Assembly: GCA_002384935.1 (NCBI GenBank)
Contig: DGCD01000017.1
Location: forward strand, 136,778-200,777
Direction of reading: 5' to 3'
Origin: Pusillimonas sp. UBA3987
Lineage (GTDB): Bacteria > Pseudomonadota > Gammaproteobacteria > Burkholderiales > Burkholderiaceae_B
DNA length: 64,000 nucleotides
The notes below the pieces were generated by a model that was given only the letters and a program-made list of their open reading frames with translations, was not told the origin of the DNA and searched no databases. The stretch's first letter is position 1, and each line of letters begins with the position of its first letter. This document shows, one piece after another, positions 17,478 to 25,696 of the stretch. Made by a program: the position numbers and the translations under genes.

Positions 17478-19018
17478 AAAGACTCCAGGAATTTCAATAA
17501 ATTGTCGCGATCTTCCGGCGTCATGGCGGCCACGCGGTCTCGCGCGGCTTGTGCCTCGCCGCCATGCCACATAATGGCCTCCAGTAACGTTCTGGCTCTC
17601 CCATCGTGCAGCCAGGTCGCGTTCGGATTAACCGTTTTGGTAAGCCCAATACCCCACAAAGGCGGGGTACGCCATTCCCGCGCCCATGCGCCTCCTTCAT
17701 CGGCAAGGCCCGGCCCCATATCGTGCAGCAACATATCGGTATACGGCCAAATCAGTTGGAACTGATGGGCAGGATGCGTTGCATCGCGCCGCGTGACATA
17801 CTTAGGCACATGGCAGGCTACGCAGTTGGCTTCGTAAAACAACTTTTTCCCGGCCAACACCCGCACATCATTCACATTTCTACGTTGAGGCAACGCCAGG
17901 TTTTCGGAATACCGGCTGACGAAATCCAACAGATCACCCGGTACCTCATGCGCCCCCTGGCTTTTTTGAACACCATGCGGCATCTTTGAACACGCCTTTT
18001 GAGCAGACGTGCATTCGCCATACGGTGACGGCACCAGAGGAGTCGACAATCCCATATCGGCGGAAAACGCCACTGCCGCCTGCTGCTTAACGGTAGGCTG
18101 CTCGGCTTTCCAACCGAAACGCCCCAAGGCTTTTTCACCCGTAACAAGGTCTTCCACCCAGCGTACACGCCCGGTAACACCGTCTTGTTTTGCCTCAGGG
18201 CGATTGATATTACGAAAAATATCGTTAGGGTGAATCGCCTCAAGCAGACCTAAGCCAACCATTGGCGAAGCCAACCGAGGGGATAAACGCACATCTTTAT
18301 GCAGCGGGCCATATGCCAAGTCGGTTAGCTCGTAAACCGGCTTCATCAACTCAACTGTTTCGCCGCCGTTCAAAGCAACTTCCTGCGATTCATACCGAAT
18401 CTGCAAATCCCCCTCTCGACTTAAACCGGGAACAGCAAAAGGCTGAAACTGATGACCATAAACAGGGTCGGGTGCCTCCAATGCCTCAATCACGGAGTCG
18501 ACCGCCTCGTTCTGATTATGAGCCAATGACAAACGTATCAATAAGGCCATATTCCCCGTAAGCGCTTCGGGGTCAAACCCCGGCACCGTACCTCGGCCAT
18601 CTTTGACATGGCACGCTTGACACGATCGGGCGTTAAATAGCGGCCCCAATCCGTCGGATGCGAGCGTAGACGAGGGCGACGAAACCCAGTCTTTGCGAAA
18701 CAAACCGTTCCCGACAAGAAACTGTTGGCGCTCTTCAAAACTTAAGTTGGCAGCCGGATGGGAAAAAATATCGGCATTCACCCGCTTATCAACTGTTCCC
18801 GCGCCGCCTTGCATGACTTCAAACGACTCCGCTTGCGAGAAGTCTTCAGTGAATTCGGTGACCGCCTGAACCCGTTCATAAGACGCATCAGACAAATCGG
18901 GTCGCGCCTGATCAGACACGGCCTGCTGCGATTGGCTGTACGCCGGCCCTCCGATTGCAAGACAGAATGCAAGCAACAGAGACCGGCCCCCCATGGCATA
19001 GTGCGCGAACTGCGTCAT
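17474..19018 (-). CDS. Di-heme oxidoreductase (DHOR, DUF1111)
   Basis: A 514-residue exported protein with signal peptide (LLLAFCLAIGGPAYS) and two c-type heme sites: RSCQACHVKDGRG near 131-143 and NCVACHVPKY near 396-405. The C-terminal segment (PPLWGIGL, TWLHDGRARTLLEAIMWHGG) is typical of the family. It is related to MauG/cytochrome peroxidases and probably performs periplasmic redox chemistry on iron or thiols. It sits between two imelysins, starts 11 nt after the first and overlaps the second by 4 nt. This arrangement recurs in iron-regulated loci of proteobacteria. Confidence 0.9.
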   Translation of the reverse strand: MTQFAHYAMGGRSLLLAFCLAIGGPAYSQSQQAVSDQARPDLSDASYERVQAVTEFTEDFSQAESFEVMQGGAGTVDKRVNADIFSHPAANLSFEERQQFLVGNGLFRKDWVSSPSSTLASDGLGPLFNARSCQACHVKDGRGTVPGFDPEALTGNMALLIRLSLAHNQNEAVDSVIEALEAPDPVYGHQFQPFAVPGLSREGDLQIRYESQEVALNGGETVELMKPVYELTDLAYGPLHKDVRLSPRLASPMVGLGLLEAIHPNDIFRNINRPEAKQDGVTGRVRWVEDLVTGEKALGRFGWKAEQPTVKQQAAVAFSADMGLSTPLVPSPYGECTSAQKACSKMPHGVQKSQGAHEVPGDLLDFVSRYSENLALPQRRNVNDVRVLAGKKLFYEANCVACHVPKYVTRRDATHPAHQFQLIWPYTDMLLHDMGPGLADEGGAWAREWRTPPLWGIGLTKTVNPNATWLHDGRARTLLEAIMWHGGEAQAARDRVAAMTPEDRDNLLKFLESL

Positions 19019-19029
19019 GAGTCGACTGC

Positions 19030-20334
19030 TTATTGGAAGACGGCCGAGGGACCGTCAAGACTGTCAGAACCCTCGATTTGAACACCGCCCAGGTCAAGCA
19101 AAGCAATAACCCGCTCAATACTACGCGTTTGCGCAACAAGATGATCCACCACCGACTGCACTACAGCGTTACCTTCGGCGTTGCCTGACGCAATCATTTG
19201 ATCGTACGTTTCTACGTGTTTCGCGCGTTCACGCATGATTTCCATTGCAGCCAACGTGGCCGACAGCCGTGAGCGCATTTCTTCGTCCAACTTGGGGTCA
19301 TGTTGGCGTACGAAATCGCTTAACGACGGGCCTTCTGTTAGTGTGCCGTCAACCGCAAGATACTCGCCCAAATAAACGTTTTGCATCCCTAATTGGTTGT
19401 AGTAGTGTGAATTATGGGTGTTGTCCGAGAAACAATCGTGCTCTTCCTCCGGATCATGAAGAATCAAACCCAGTTTGATGCGTTCACCCGCCAACTCCCC
19501 GTAAGAAAGACTACCCAACCCGGTCAGCATGGCGATCAGGCCCGCTTTAGGATCCGATACAACCGCTTCACGCGCCTGGCCCTGATCCTGCCAATATGAC
19601 ACCATTTGCTCGAGATCGGACACCAGCATGTCGGTCACCACACGTAAGTATTGAGCGCGACGATCACAATTTCCATTGGTGCAATTTTCAATGCTGTAAT
19701 CCGTGTAGGGGCGGTTACCCGAGTGCCGCTCCTGCGGGGTGCCGCTGCGCCCTTCCGGAGCCGGCCCCGTGCCATTCAAGTCTTGCCCCCAAAGTAAAAA
19801 CTCAACAGCGTGATAGCCCGTTGCAACGTTCGCCTCGTTGCCATCTGCTTCATGCAATACATTACGCAATAAATCAGGGGTGATTTCCGAGGCGTCAACT
19901 GATTGCCCACCAATTTTCAACTGCGGATTAGCAATGACATTCACCACATAATAGGCATTTAAATCGGAGTCAGTGCCATACGACGCATCAACATAATCAA
20001 TCATGCCCTCGTCAAGCGGCCAGGCATTCACCTTGCCTTCCCAGGCATCCACAATGGGGTTGCCGAAACGATATGCCTCAGTTTGCTGATAAGGTACACG
20101 CGAGTCGATCCAGGCTTGGCGCGCCGCCGCCATCGTCTCGGCACTGGGTTTTTCCAAAAGCAAATTGATCGACGCCTGAAGATCGCGTGCAGAATCCAGT
20201 GCATCTGTATAGGCAGCCTGCGCAATGTCTGCATAGGTTTTGGTTACAGCTTCGGGTGTGGCGGCCCACGAGGCGGACGAAACCATCAACAGCACCGCTC
20301 CAAACACATGCCCCAACTTGGATAACTTAATCAT
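19030..20334 (-). CDS. Imelysin-family iron-regulated protein (IrpA-like), first gene of operon
   Basis: A 434-residue periplasmic protein with signal peptide (about 1-24, cleavage SWA-A) and an imelysin peptidase_M75 fold. The conserved GxHxxE motif is present as GYHAVEFLLWGQD. The acidic EEEHDCFSDNTH stretch and paired helical repeats are typical of the longer IrpA form. It heads the four-gene minus-strand operon and has a Fur-like box 48 bp upstream (20382-20400), so iron repression is likely. The family binds metal but is not convincingly a peptidase. Confidence 0.92.
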   Translation of the reverse strand: MIKLSKLGHVFGAVLLMVSSASWAATPEAVTKTYADIAQAAYTDALDSARDLQASINLLLEKPSAETMAAARQAWIDSRVPYQQTEAYRFGNPIVDAWEGKVNAWPLDEGMIDYVDASYGTDSDLNAYYVVNVIANPQLKIGGQSVDASEITPDLLRNVLHEADGNEANVATGYHAVEFLLWGQDLNGTGPAPEGRSGTPQERHSGNRPYTDYSIENCTNGNCDRRAQYLRVVTDMLVSDLEQMVSYWQDQGQAREAVVSDPKAGLIAMLTGLGSLSYGELAGERIKLGLILHDPEEEHDCFSDNTHNSHYYNQLGMQNVYLGEYLAVDGTLTEGPSLSDFVRQHDPKLDEEMRSRLSATLAAMEIMRERAKHVETYDQMIASGNAEGNAVVQSVVDHLVAQTRSIERVIALLDLGGVQIEGSDSLDGPSAVFQ

Positions 20335-20381
20335 GCTTTATCTCGCCCTTAACCGTTGTTTTCAATTTCAATACTGAGATT

Positions 20382-20400
20382 GTAAACGATTTGCATTTAC
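20382..20400 (-). promoter_or_regulatory. Putative Fur box upstream of the imelysin operon
   Basis: Read on the minus strand, GTAAATGCAAATCGTTTAC matches the 19-bp Fur consensus GATAATGATAATCATTATC at 12 positions and has symmetrical GTAAA/TTTAC ends. It is 48 bp before the imelysin start, a sensible operator position. Confidence 0.6.
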
Positions 20401-20449
20401 TAATCAGCATCTAAGCCGGTTCATCAACGGTGAATGAAAGCGCCACGCG

Positions 20450-20501
20450 AAAAAAAACCGCAACCTTCAGGGTACCTACCCGGACTGGTTACGGTTTTTT
20501 A
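20450..20501. terminator. Bidirectional hairpin, probably the displaced tRNA-Leu terminator
   Basis: Arms AAAAACCGCAACC (about 20453-20465) and GGTTACGGTTTTT (about 20488-20500) pair with one mismatch, with A-runs and T-runs on either side. It lies directly next to a tRNA 3'-end remnant, as a terminator lies next to the intact tRNA at 39206. This fits the original downstream region of the tRNA being pushed away by island integration. Confidence 0.65.
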
Positions 20502-20507
20502 AAATTC

Positions 20508-20530
20508 TGGTGCGACGGCGGGACTCGAAT
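20508..20530 (-). other. tRNA 3'-end remnant, probable distal attachment site
   Basis: On the minus strand these bases read as a tRNA 3' end with TTCGAGTC T-loop and terminal CACCA. Compared with the tRNA-Leu 3' end at 39287-39309 there is one missing base and two substitutions. It lies in the same orientation as the intact tRNA and marks the left end of the element. The imperfect match means decay, or a related but different tRNA. Confidence 0.6.
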
Positions 20531-20572
20531 AGTCAGCATTCATGCGGTCTACAGAGGGCCTCATCTCAATAA

Positions 20573-20593
20573 GCACCCAAACAGGTACCCAAA
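20573..20593 (+). repeat. Paired GYACCCAAA repeats at the left element end
   Basis: GCACCCAAA (20573-20581) and GTACCCAAA (20585-20593) are spaced by 12 bp. The same pair with the same spacing occurs near the integrase at 39145-39165. They are probably integrase arm-binding sites. Confidence 0.6.
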
Positions 20594-20695
20594 ATCTTTT
20601 GCTTGCTGTTAGCCAAGCTAATCAGCCTGCTGTATTTTCGCCCACAGCACATGCTGACGCAAGCTTTCTGAATCACCATTCCCACAGGCTTCTCT

Positions 20696-20989
20696 ATGAA
20701 CGAATCTCTGTCTGAGGTCATCCGTATCCGGGTGACCCCGTCCCATGCTGCGCGTCTGGGTGAGGCTGCCGCTCTCTCCGGACTGTCCCTCTCTAACTAT
20801 ATAAGGCGACGATTGTCCGCTGACGACACGCTGCAGGAAGAACTGACGCTATTACGTCAGATCGTCGCCGACCTGGGCCATCTGCGCGACACCCGCTTGG
20901 CCGCAGTCGAATCCGCCCATCTGTTACGGGCCATGGCCAAGCCAGAGCACCTTGCCATCGCACAACAAACGCTACAGCAGCAACGCTAA
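20696..20989 (+). CDS. MobC-like plasmid mobilisation relaxosome protein
   Basis: The 97-residue protein has a ribbon-helix-helix-like N-terminus (VIRIRVTPSHAARLGEAAAL, residues 8-27), then SGLSLSNYIRRRL, the hallmark of MobC/TraJ-like relaxosome proteins that bind oriT and help the relaxase. The C-terminal part is helical. No relaxase gene is present in the window, so it is a leftover of a transfer region. It is followed after 54 nt by a TrbM-like gene. Confidence 0.78.
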   Translation: MNESLSEVIRIRVTPSHAARLGEAAALSGLSLSNYIRRRLSADDTLQEELTLLRQIVADLGHLRDTRLAAVESAHLLRAMAKPEHLAIAQQTLQQQR

Positions 20990-21043
20990 CCTTCCCCGGC
21001 CTGACCACGGCCACCTGCTTTACCATCCCCCGGAGACACCCTC

Positions 21044-21718
21044 ATGCAACCCCTTCCCGTCCTGCGGGCTGGGACGCTGGCGCTTGCCTGCGTTTTAGCT
21101 CCCGCTACCCATGCCACCGGCACCATCGAACTGCTTACCGGCATCCCCCGTCTGGCTTGTGAAGCGACACTTTGTCTGTCGTCTAGCTTGCGTCCTGGTG
21201 AATGCAACCTTTCCCTAAATCATTACTTTCGTATTAAAAAATTCAACAAGCGCGGGCTGGACTGGACTGCTACGGTCGCAGCAAGACGCGATTTTCTATC
21301 TGAGTGTCCGGCAGCCAGCGATCCGGGCATACCAGAACGCATAGATGCGATTTCACGCGGAGCTGGGAAATGCGATGCGGAATTTCTGAACCGCAGCTAT
21401 GCGGCCACCGCTTATAAATGGCGCGAACGCGGCTACAACTACTGGAGCGGCGACAGCGCGGAGCCGGTTTACGAAGTCCACCCACTACCCACTGTCACGC
21501 TCAGCCAACTTCCCACCTACTGCGTCGCCTACAACGATCACGCCTGGACGCATGAACTATCTGTTCGCTATGTCGGCAAACCCGCCATGGGCGGGCTCTG
21601 GGTAAAGGCTGAGGACTACGAGGCCGCACAAGCCGAGTGGAACGCCAAACATGATGGGCTTTGGGCCAGCGGCTGGAATTTCTCGCTCACTGATCCAAGG
21701 CAACGACCCGACTACTGA
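21044..21718 (+). CDS. trbM: TrbM/KikA/MpfK-family conjugal transfer protein
   Basis: The 224-residue exported protein has a signal peptide (about 1-24, cleavage near HA-TG) and the family signature ACEATLCLSS followed by RPGECN and NHYFRI. Further cysteines (SECPA, KCDAEF, PTYCVAY) would form periplasmic disulfides. The family accompanies IncP/ICE-type mating-pair genes; exact role is unknown. As no other trb genes follow (the next block is IS DNA), it is a relict of a conjugative module. Confidence 0.8.
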   Translation: MQPLPVLRAGTLALACVLAPATHATGTIELLTGIPRLACEATLCLSSSLRPGECNLSLNHYFRIKKFNKRGLDWTATVAARRDFLSECPAASDPGIPERIDAISRGAGKCDAEFLNRSYAATAYKWRERGYNYWSGDSAEPVYEVHPLPTVTLSQLPTYCVAYNDHAWTHELSVRYVGKPAMGGLWVKAEDYEAAQAEWNAKHDGLWASGWNFSLTDPRQRPDY

Positions 21719-21748
21719 GGAAACCCACTATGATCGCAGAGGCCTAAG

Positions 21749-22147
21749 CTAGGCTGGATCGTCAAGCAGGCACTTCAAGCCTTGCCAACCTGGAGGTGAC
21801 TCATTAATAAGTCCATGGGTGCCCATAGTGATTGGGCTCACGTCTCCCACCACATCGCTGAAGATCGAAGAGTGCTCCTCCGCAAACCACCGTAAAGATT
21901 GGAACTCGCAAGCCACCCTGAGAAATAGCTGCTCACTTATGCGAAAAACTCCCTTCATCATGTCATTTGGATCAACACAAATCTGCAATGCGTAATTGCC
22001 ATCCATCAGTACAGTCGCATCTATGCCGTTGGCCTTGAAATGGGATTTCAATGTTGATGGCCAATTAAACTGCCCCTCTTTTGGCCAACAGAATTGACCC
22101 ACCTGCCGGTGGCTGCAAAGCCATGAAACGTGTAGCGTTCCTGCCAT
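21749..22147 (-). pseudogene. Hypothetical protein fragment cut by IS21-type insertion
   Basis: A 132-codon open frame whose last 100 residues (from about FKANGIDATVLMDG onward to CLLDDPA) look like a real soluble protein, with a plausible hydrophobic and acidic pattern. The first 30 residues read into the IS end and are likely artefactual. I do not recognise the family. It is probably an accessory gene of the element truncated at its 5' end. Confidence 0.4.
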
Positions 22148-23430
22148 ATAAAAGGCAACGGGAGCGCATCATTGAAGGAGTGGGTAGTGATTCATAAAAT
22201 CAAAGGGTTGTATGACGAGGGCCGCGGGCTGTCGCTGCGGGCTATCAGCCTTGAGCTGGATATCTCGCGCAACACGGTGCGTAAGTATGTGCAGATGGAC
22301 GAGACGCAGATCAGTGCCTACCAAGGCGACCGGTCGCGCCATAAGCGCCTGGATGCGCATCGGGATTTCCTGATTCATCAGCTTAAGCGCTTCCCGAAGT
22401 TAAGTGCCGTCAAGCTGGCACGTCGGCTCCAGGAGCGCGGCGGAGAGCTTGAGGTGTCCTCGCGCAGCATTCGTCGCTATGTGCAGACATTAAAGGAACA
22501 GGTCGCTACAGGCCAGCTACGCTATTACGAACCCGTGCCTCAGTCCGTGCCCGGAATTCAATGCCAGGTTGATCCAGGCGAACTGCGCGGCGTACTCATT
22601 GGAGGACAAGAACGTACCGTTCACTTCGTCGTGTTCGTACTGTCGTGCTCACGCTTGATGTATGTGGGCCTCGCCTTCAAGCCATTGGATACCGCTGCCT
22701 TTATTCAATTGCACGACGAGGCGTTTCGTTATTTCGGCGGCATACCCGAGGAATGTGTGTACGATCAAACCAAGTTGGTGGTGCTCAGCGAGCAGTACCG
22801 GGAACTGACCCTCAACCCGCGTTTCCATGAGTTCGCCACGACAGCGGGTTTCCGCATCCATGCCTGCGAAGGCTATGACCCGGAGAGCAAAGGTAAAGTG
22901 GAAGCTGGCGTCAAATACGTCAAGCAAGACGGTCTATACGGCGAAGAGTTTGCCAGCGAGCAGGACTTGCGTCAGCACATGCAGCACTGGCTCGAGACGG
23001 TTGCTAATGCACGGGTTCATGGGACGACGGGGCGGGTGCCACGGGAACACTTCGAACAAGACGAACGTCAGCACTTACGGTCATATCTGGCCCCGGCCAG
23101 CCTGACCGACCAGGGCACCCGTGCCCAGACTCGGCGCGCCGATAAGACGGGGCTCATCTCCTGGAAGTCCAACAAGTATTCCGTGCCCATGGCTTGGCAG
23201 CAGGCCAATGTTGGCGTCGCTGAGCACGGCAATGATCTGACTATTACGGACCTGGAAACGGGCGATGCGATTGCCGTCCATGAACTGTGTTCCGAGAAGG
23301 GTCGAACCGTCAAGAACACGCACCATTATCGGAATCATGCCCAACGTATCGTCGATTTGGAGCAGGCCATTGCGGCCCTCATACCGCATGAGACCGCCGC
23401 TGCTTTATGCGCAGTGCTCAAATGAATCGA
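22060..23430 (+). mobile_element. Truncated IS21-family element
   Basis: This block contains istA without its 3' end and without istB. Its left terminus is near 22060-22090 (AATTGACCCACC region), and its right part is cut where the IS3 element begins near 23427. Exact ends are not resolved. Confidence 0.65.
22172..23425 (+). pseudogene. istA: IS21-family transposase IstA, C-terminally truncated
   Basis: 417 residues against about 500 in intact IstA. An N-terminal helix-turn-helix (SLRAISLELDISRNTVRKYV, about 21-40) is followed by a second HTH and an rve/DDE integrase core with QVDPGE (first Asp), FVVFVLSCSRLMYV, VYDQTK (second Asp) and ESKGKVEAGVKYVK (Glu). The frame ends at HETAAALCAVLK where IS3 DNA begins. 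Its ATP-binding partner IstB is missing, so transposition is not expected. Confidence 0.85.
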
Positions 23431-23472
23431 CCAGGGTTTACTAGACACATTTTTGCCTCATAATATCGACTG

Positions 23473-23763
23473 ATGGAGATCATTATGAGCAGGGCTCGAT
23501 TTACAGAAGAATTCAAGATTGCAGCGGTCAAACAGGTGGCCGATCACGGCCGTCCGGTTGCGGAGGTCGCCGCCCGTCTGGGCGTATCGACCCACAGCAT
23601 GTATGCGTGGTTAAAGCGCTATAACACGTCGCCCGAGCAGCGCCAGCAAGACAGCGCCGAGGCCACCGAGATCAAGCGGTTGCGCACCGAGGTCAAGCGA
23701 CTCACTGAAGAGCGAGACATCTTAAAAAAAGCCGCCGCGTACTTTGCCAAGGAGTCCGGCTGA
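23473..23763 (+). CDS. IS3-family transposase OrfA
   Basis: 96 residues (or 92 from ATG 23485, which has GGAG six bases upstream and is the likelier start). It has a helix-turn-helix of the HTH_Tnp_1 type (EEFKIAAVKQVADHG, VAARLGVSTHSMYAWLKRY) and a leucine-zipper-like tail (EIKRLRTEVKRLTEERDILKKA). It binds the IS ends and supplies the N-terminus of the OrfAB fusion transposase. Confidence 0.92.
   Translation: MEIIMSRARFTEEFKIAAVKQVADHGRPVAEVAARLGVSTHSMYAWLKRYNTSPEQRQQDSAEATEIKRLRTEVKRLTEERDILKKAAAYFAKESG
23724..23730 (+). other. Programmed -1 frameshift slippery site A_AAA_AAA
   Basis: Seven A residues in the phase TTA-AAA-AAA-GCC of orfA form a canonical -1 slippery heptamer. The -1 frame is open from here through the orfB sequence, giving the OrfAB transposase. 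Confidence 0.8.
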
Positions 23764-23801
23764 AGTACGCGTTTATCGAGCAGCATTCGACTCAGTATGC
23801 G

Positions 23802-24650
23802 GTGCGACGGCTTTGCGCCGTGCTCCAAGTGCATCACAGCGGTTATTACGCATGGCGGCGCAATGCTCACAGTCAGCGCCACCATGAAGACCAACGGTTA
23901 TTGGCATTAGTGAAGGCGTCTTGGCTGGAGAGCGCACGCGTGTATGGCTACCGTAAGGTGCATCATGATTTACGTGCATTGGGTGAATCCTGTAGCCGGC
24001 ACCGCGTGGCACGCTTGATGCGCATCCACGGCTGGCGCGCTCAGGTCGGGTACCGTCGTCGACCGGGTTCGTATGGTGGTATCCCGCATAGCGTTGCCGC
24101 CAACATTCTGGACCGCCAATTCGATGTTGCCGCGCCTAACACCGCCTGGGTAACGGACATCACCTACATCCGTACCCATGAGGGGTGGTTGTATCTGGCC
24201 GTTGTATTGGATTTGTTCTCACGCCAAGTGGTCGGTTGGTCGATGGATTCGCGTATGAGTAAAGATCTGGTTTTACAGGCCTTACTTGCGGCGGTCTGGC
24301 GGCGCAAGCCAAAGCAACGCGTCATGGTGCATTCGGACCGCGGCAGCCAATACGCTTCGGATACGTACCAGACTCTGCTGACCCAATACGGTATACGCTG
24401 CAGCATGAGCCGAAAAGGCAACTGCTGGGACAATGCTGTCATGGAGCGCTTCTTCCTGAACCTGAAAATGGAACGCGTCTGGCAGCGCGATTATGCCAAC
24501 CATGTCGAGGCCGAAAAGGATGTGACGCACTACATTGTTGGCTTTTATAACGTGCAGCGTTTGCACTCGACGCTCGGATACATCGCACCCGTTGATTATG
24601 AACTACAGAACAACGTAGAAAAACCTATCGCAGTGTCTGAAATTGCTTGA
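23802..24650 (+). CDS. IS3-family transposase OrfB (DDE catalytic part)
   Basis: 282 residues from the ATG at 23802, but the frame is open upstream to the slippery site, so the working form is the OrfAB fusion. Catalytic signatures are WVTDITYI (first Asp), MVHSDRGSQYAS (second Asp) and NAVMERFFLNLKMERV (Glu), with HSTLGYIAPVDYE near the end. All three acidic residues are present, so it looks active. Confidence 0.93.
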   Translation: MRRLCAVLQVHHSGYYAWRRNAHSQRHHEDQRLLALVKASWLESARVYGYRKVHHDLRALGESCSRHRVARLMRIHGWRAQVGYRRRPGSYGGIPHSVAANILDRQFDVAAPNTAWVTDITYIRTHEGWLYLAVVLDLFSRQVVGWSMDSRMSKDLVLQALLAAVWRRKPKQRVMVHSDRGSQYASDTYQTLLTQYGIRCSMSRKGNCWDNAVMERFFLNLKMERVWQRDYANHVEAEKDVTHYIVGFYNVQRLHSTLGYIAPVDYELQNNVEKPIAVSEIA

Positions 24651-25148
24651 CCACTACACACTGCCATAGCCGCTCATGCCACCCAGCCCGGAACCCTCTA
24701 CGCCTACCTCGGGAAGGACGGCATGTTCCGGTCCAGGGACGGTGGCATCGAGTGGGTGAAAGTAGACAGCGGACCCCAGGAGCCAGTGCAGGCATTCCTG
24801 CACTCGGACATGCCCGGCAGCATGGAAAGTGGCTGGCTGTTCGCGGGTACAACCCGCGGCGTCGCCCGCTCCATGGACTGTTTCTGCTTCTGGGGCGATG
24901 CCGGTGACCTGCGCGGCACCGTGTCCGCCATCAGCTATGATCCTGCGGCTCCGGAAAACGTTTACGCCGTAGTCGAGGGGCAGCTTCATCACAGTACCGA
25001 TGGCGGTGAAACCTGGACAAGTCTTAAGGCCCCCCAAACCGTAACAGCGCTTGCCTTCTCGTCGACACAAGGACTTGTGGTGGGCACCGCAAACGGGAAC
25101 CTGCTTGCCCGAAGCACCGCTGGCGAATGGACGCCTGTCCATGATTAA
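24651..25148 (+). pseudogene. BNR/F510_1955-like beta-propeller protein, 5' end lost to IS3
   Basis: The frame continues upstream of the first ATG (24723) straight into the IS3 end, so the gene is truncated. The remaining 165 residues contain BNR Asp-box motifs: MFRSRDGGIEWVKV, LHHSTDGGETWTSL, and repeating GTANGNLL-type blades. It would be an exported propeller of unknown substrate. Its stop overlaps the start of the cytochrome c gene by 8 nt, so the two belonged to one operon. Confidence 0.7.
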
Positions 25149-25569
25149 GTGGATTGTCTCCGTGGCCCTGCTCACTGCGCCGGCCTTTGCCGGCGGCTCA
25201 GGCGGGCCCGGGGCTTCTGAGATTGCATCGGCGGAAGTCGCCCAGGGCAGACAGATCTATGAGCAATACTGCGCTGCTTGTCACGGGTGGCAGGGAGAAG
25301 GCGGTGCCAACTGGAAGAAGCCGGATGAGAAAGGGGAAATGCCCCCGCCACCTCATGATGACACCGGTCACACCTGGCGCCACAGCGATGCCATGTTGTT
25401 CAAGATGATTGCGGAAGGCTGGCGACACCCGTTCAACAAAACTGAACGGCTAACCATGCCGGCGTTCGGGGAGAGTCTGACTGACCAGGAAATTGGCGCA
25501 GTAATCGAGTACCTAAAGACCCTCTGGACGGATGAACAACGGGAGTACCAGCAGACAGAAAGCCAGTAG
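25141..25569 (+). CDS. Small monoheme c-type cytochrome
   Basis: 142 residues from ATG 25141. It has a signal peptide MIKWIVSVALLTAPAFA, a heme c site CAACHG at about 41-46 in IYEQYCAACHGWQGEGG, and a distal Met ligand candidate in LTMPAFGE (about 108-115), followed by DQEIGAVIEYLKTLW, the typical last helix. It is a periplasmic electron carrier. It overlaps the truncated propeller gene and faces the nuo-like operon convergently. The interrupted 5' side may have removed its promoter. Confidence 0.88.
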   Translation: MIKWIVSVALLTAPAFAGGSGGPGASEIASAEVAQGRQIYEQYCAACHGWQGEGGANWKKPDEKGEMPPPPHDDTGHTWRHSDAMLFKMIAEGWRHPFNKTERLTMPAFGESLTDQEIGAVIEYLKTLWTDEQREYQQTESQ

Positions 25570-25696
25570 CCTAACCCCACTGCCCGGAGAACCACTGATG
25601 GCGCTCTTGGCGACTAAGGCCACGAATCGACAGCAAGCATTGTGGTGGCGCATCCCAGCGCCCAAACCGTAATGCTGTATCTTGCGGTGTATTCGC

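Larger units (their letters stand above)
23427..24650 (+). mobile_element. Complete-looking IS3-family element
   Basis: About 1.2 kb with orfA, a -1 frameshift site and orfB, inserted in the IS21-type element on its left and in a beta-propeller gene on its right. Terminal inverted repeats could not be defined by eye, so the ends are approximate. Confidence 0.7.

Noticed and set aside
20508..20580. A functional tRNA gene at the left element end
   Set aside because: Only the T-arm and 3' end are present. No anticodon arm or 5' acceptor strand follows within the expected distance.
21719..22171. Intact gene 21749-22147
   Set aside because: The first 30 codons read through the IS21-type end, so the intact protein cannot be defined; it is kept as a fragment.
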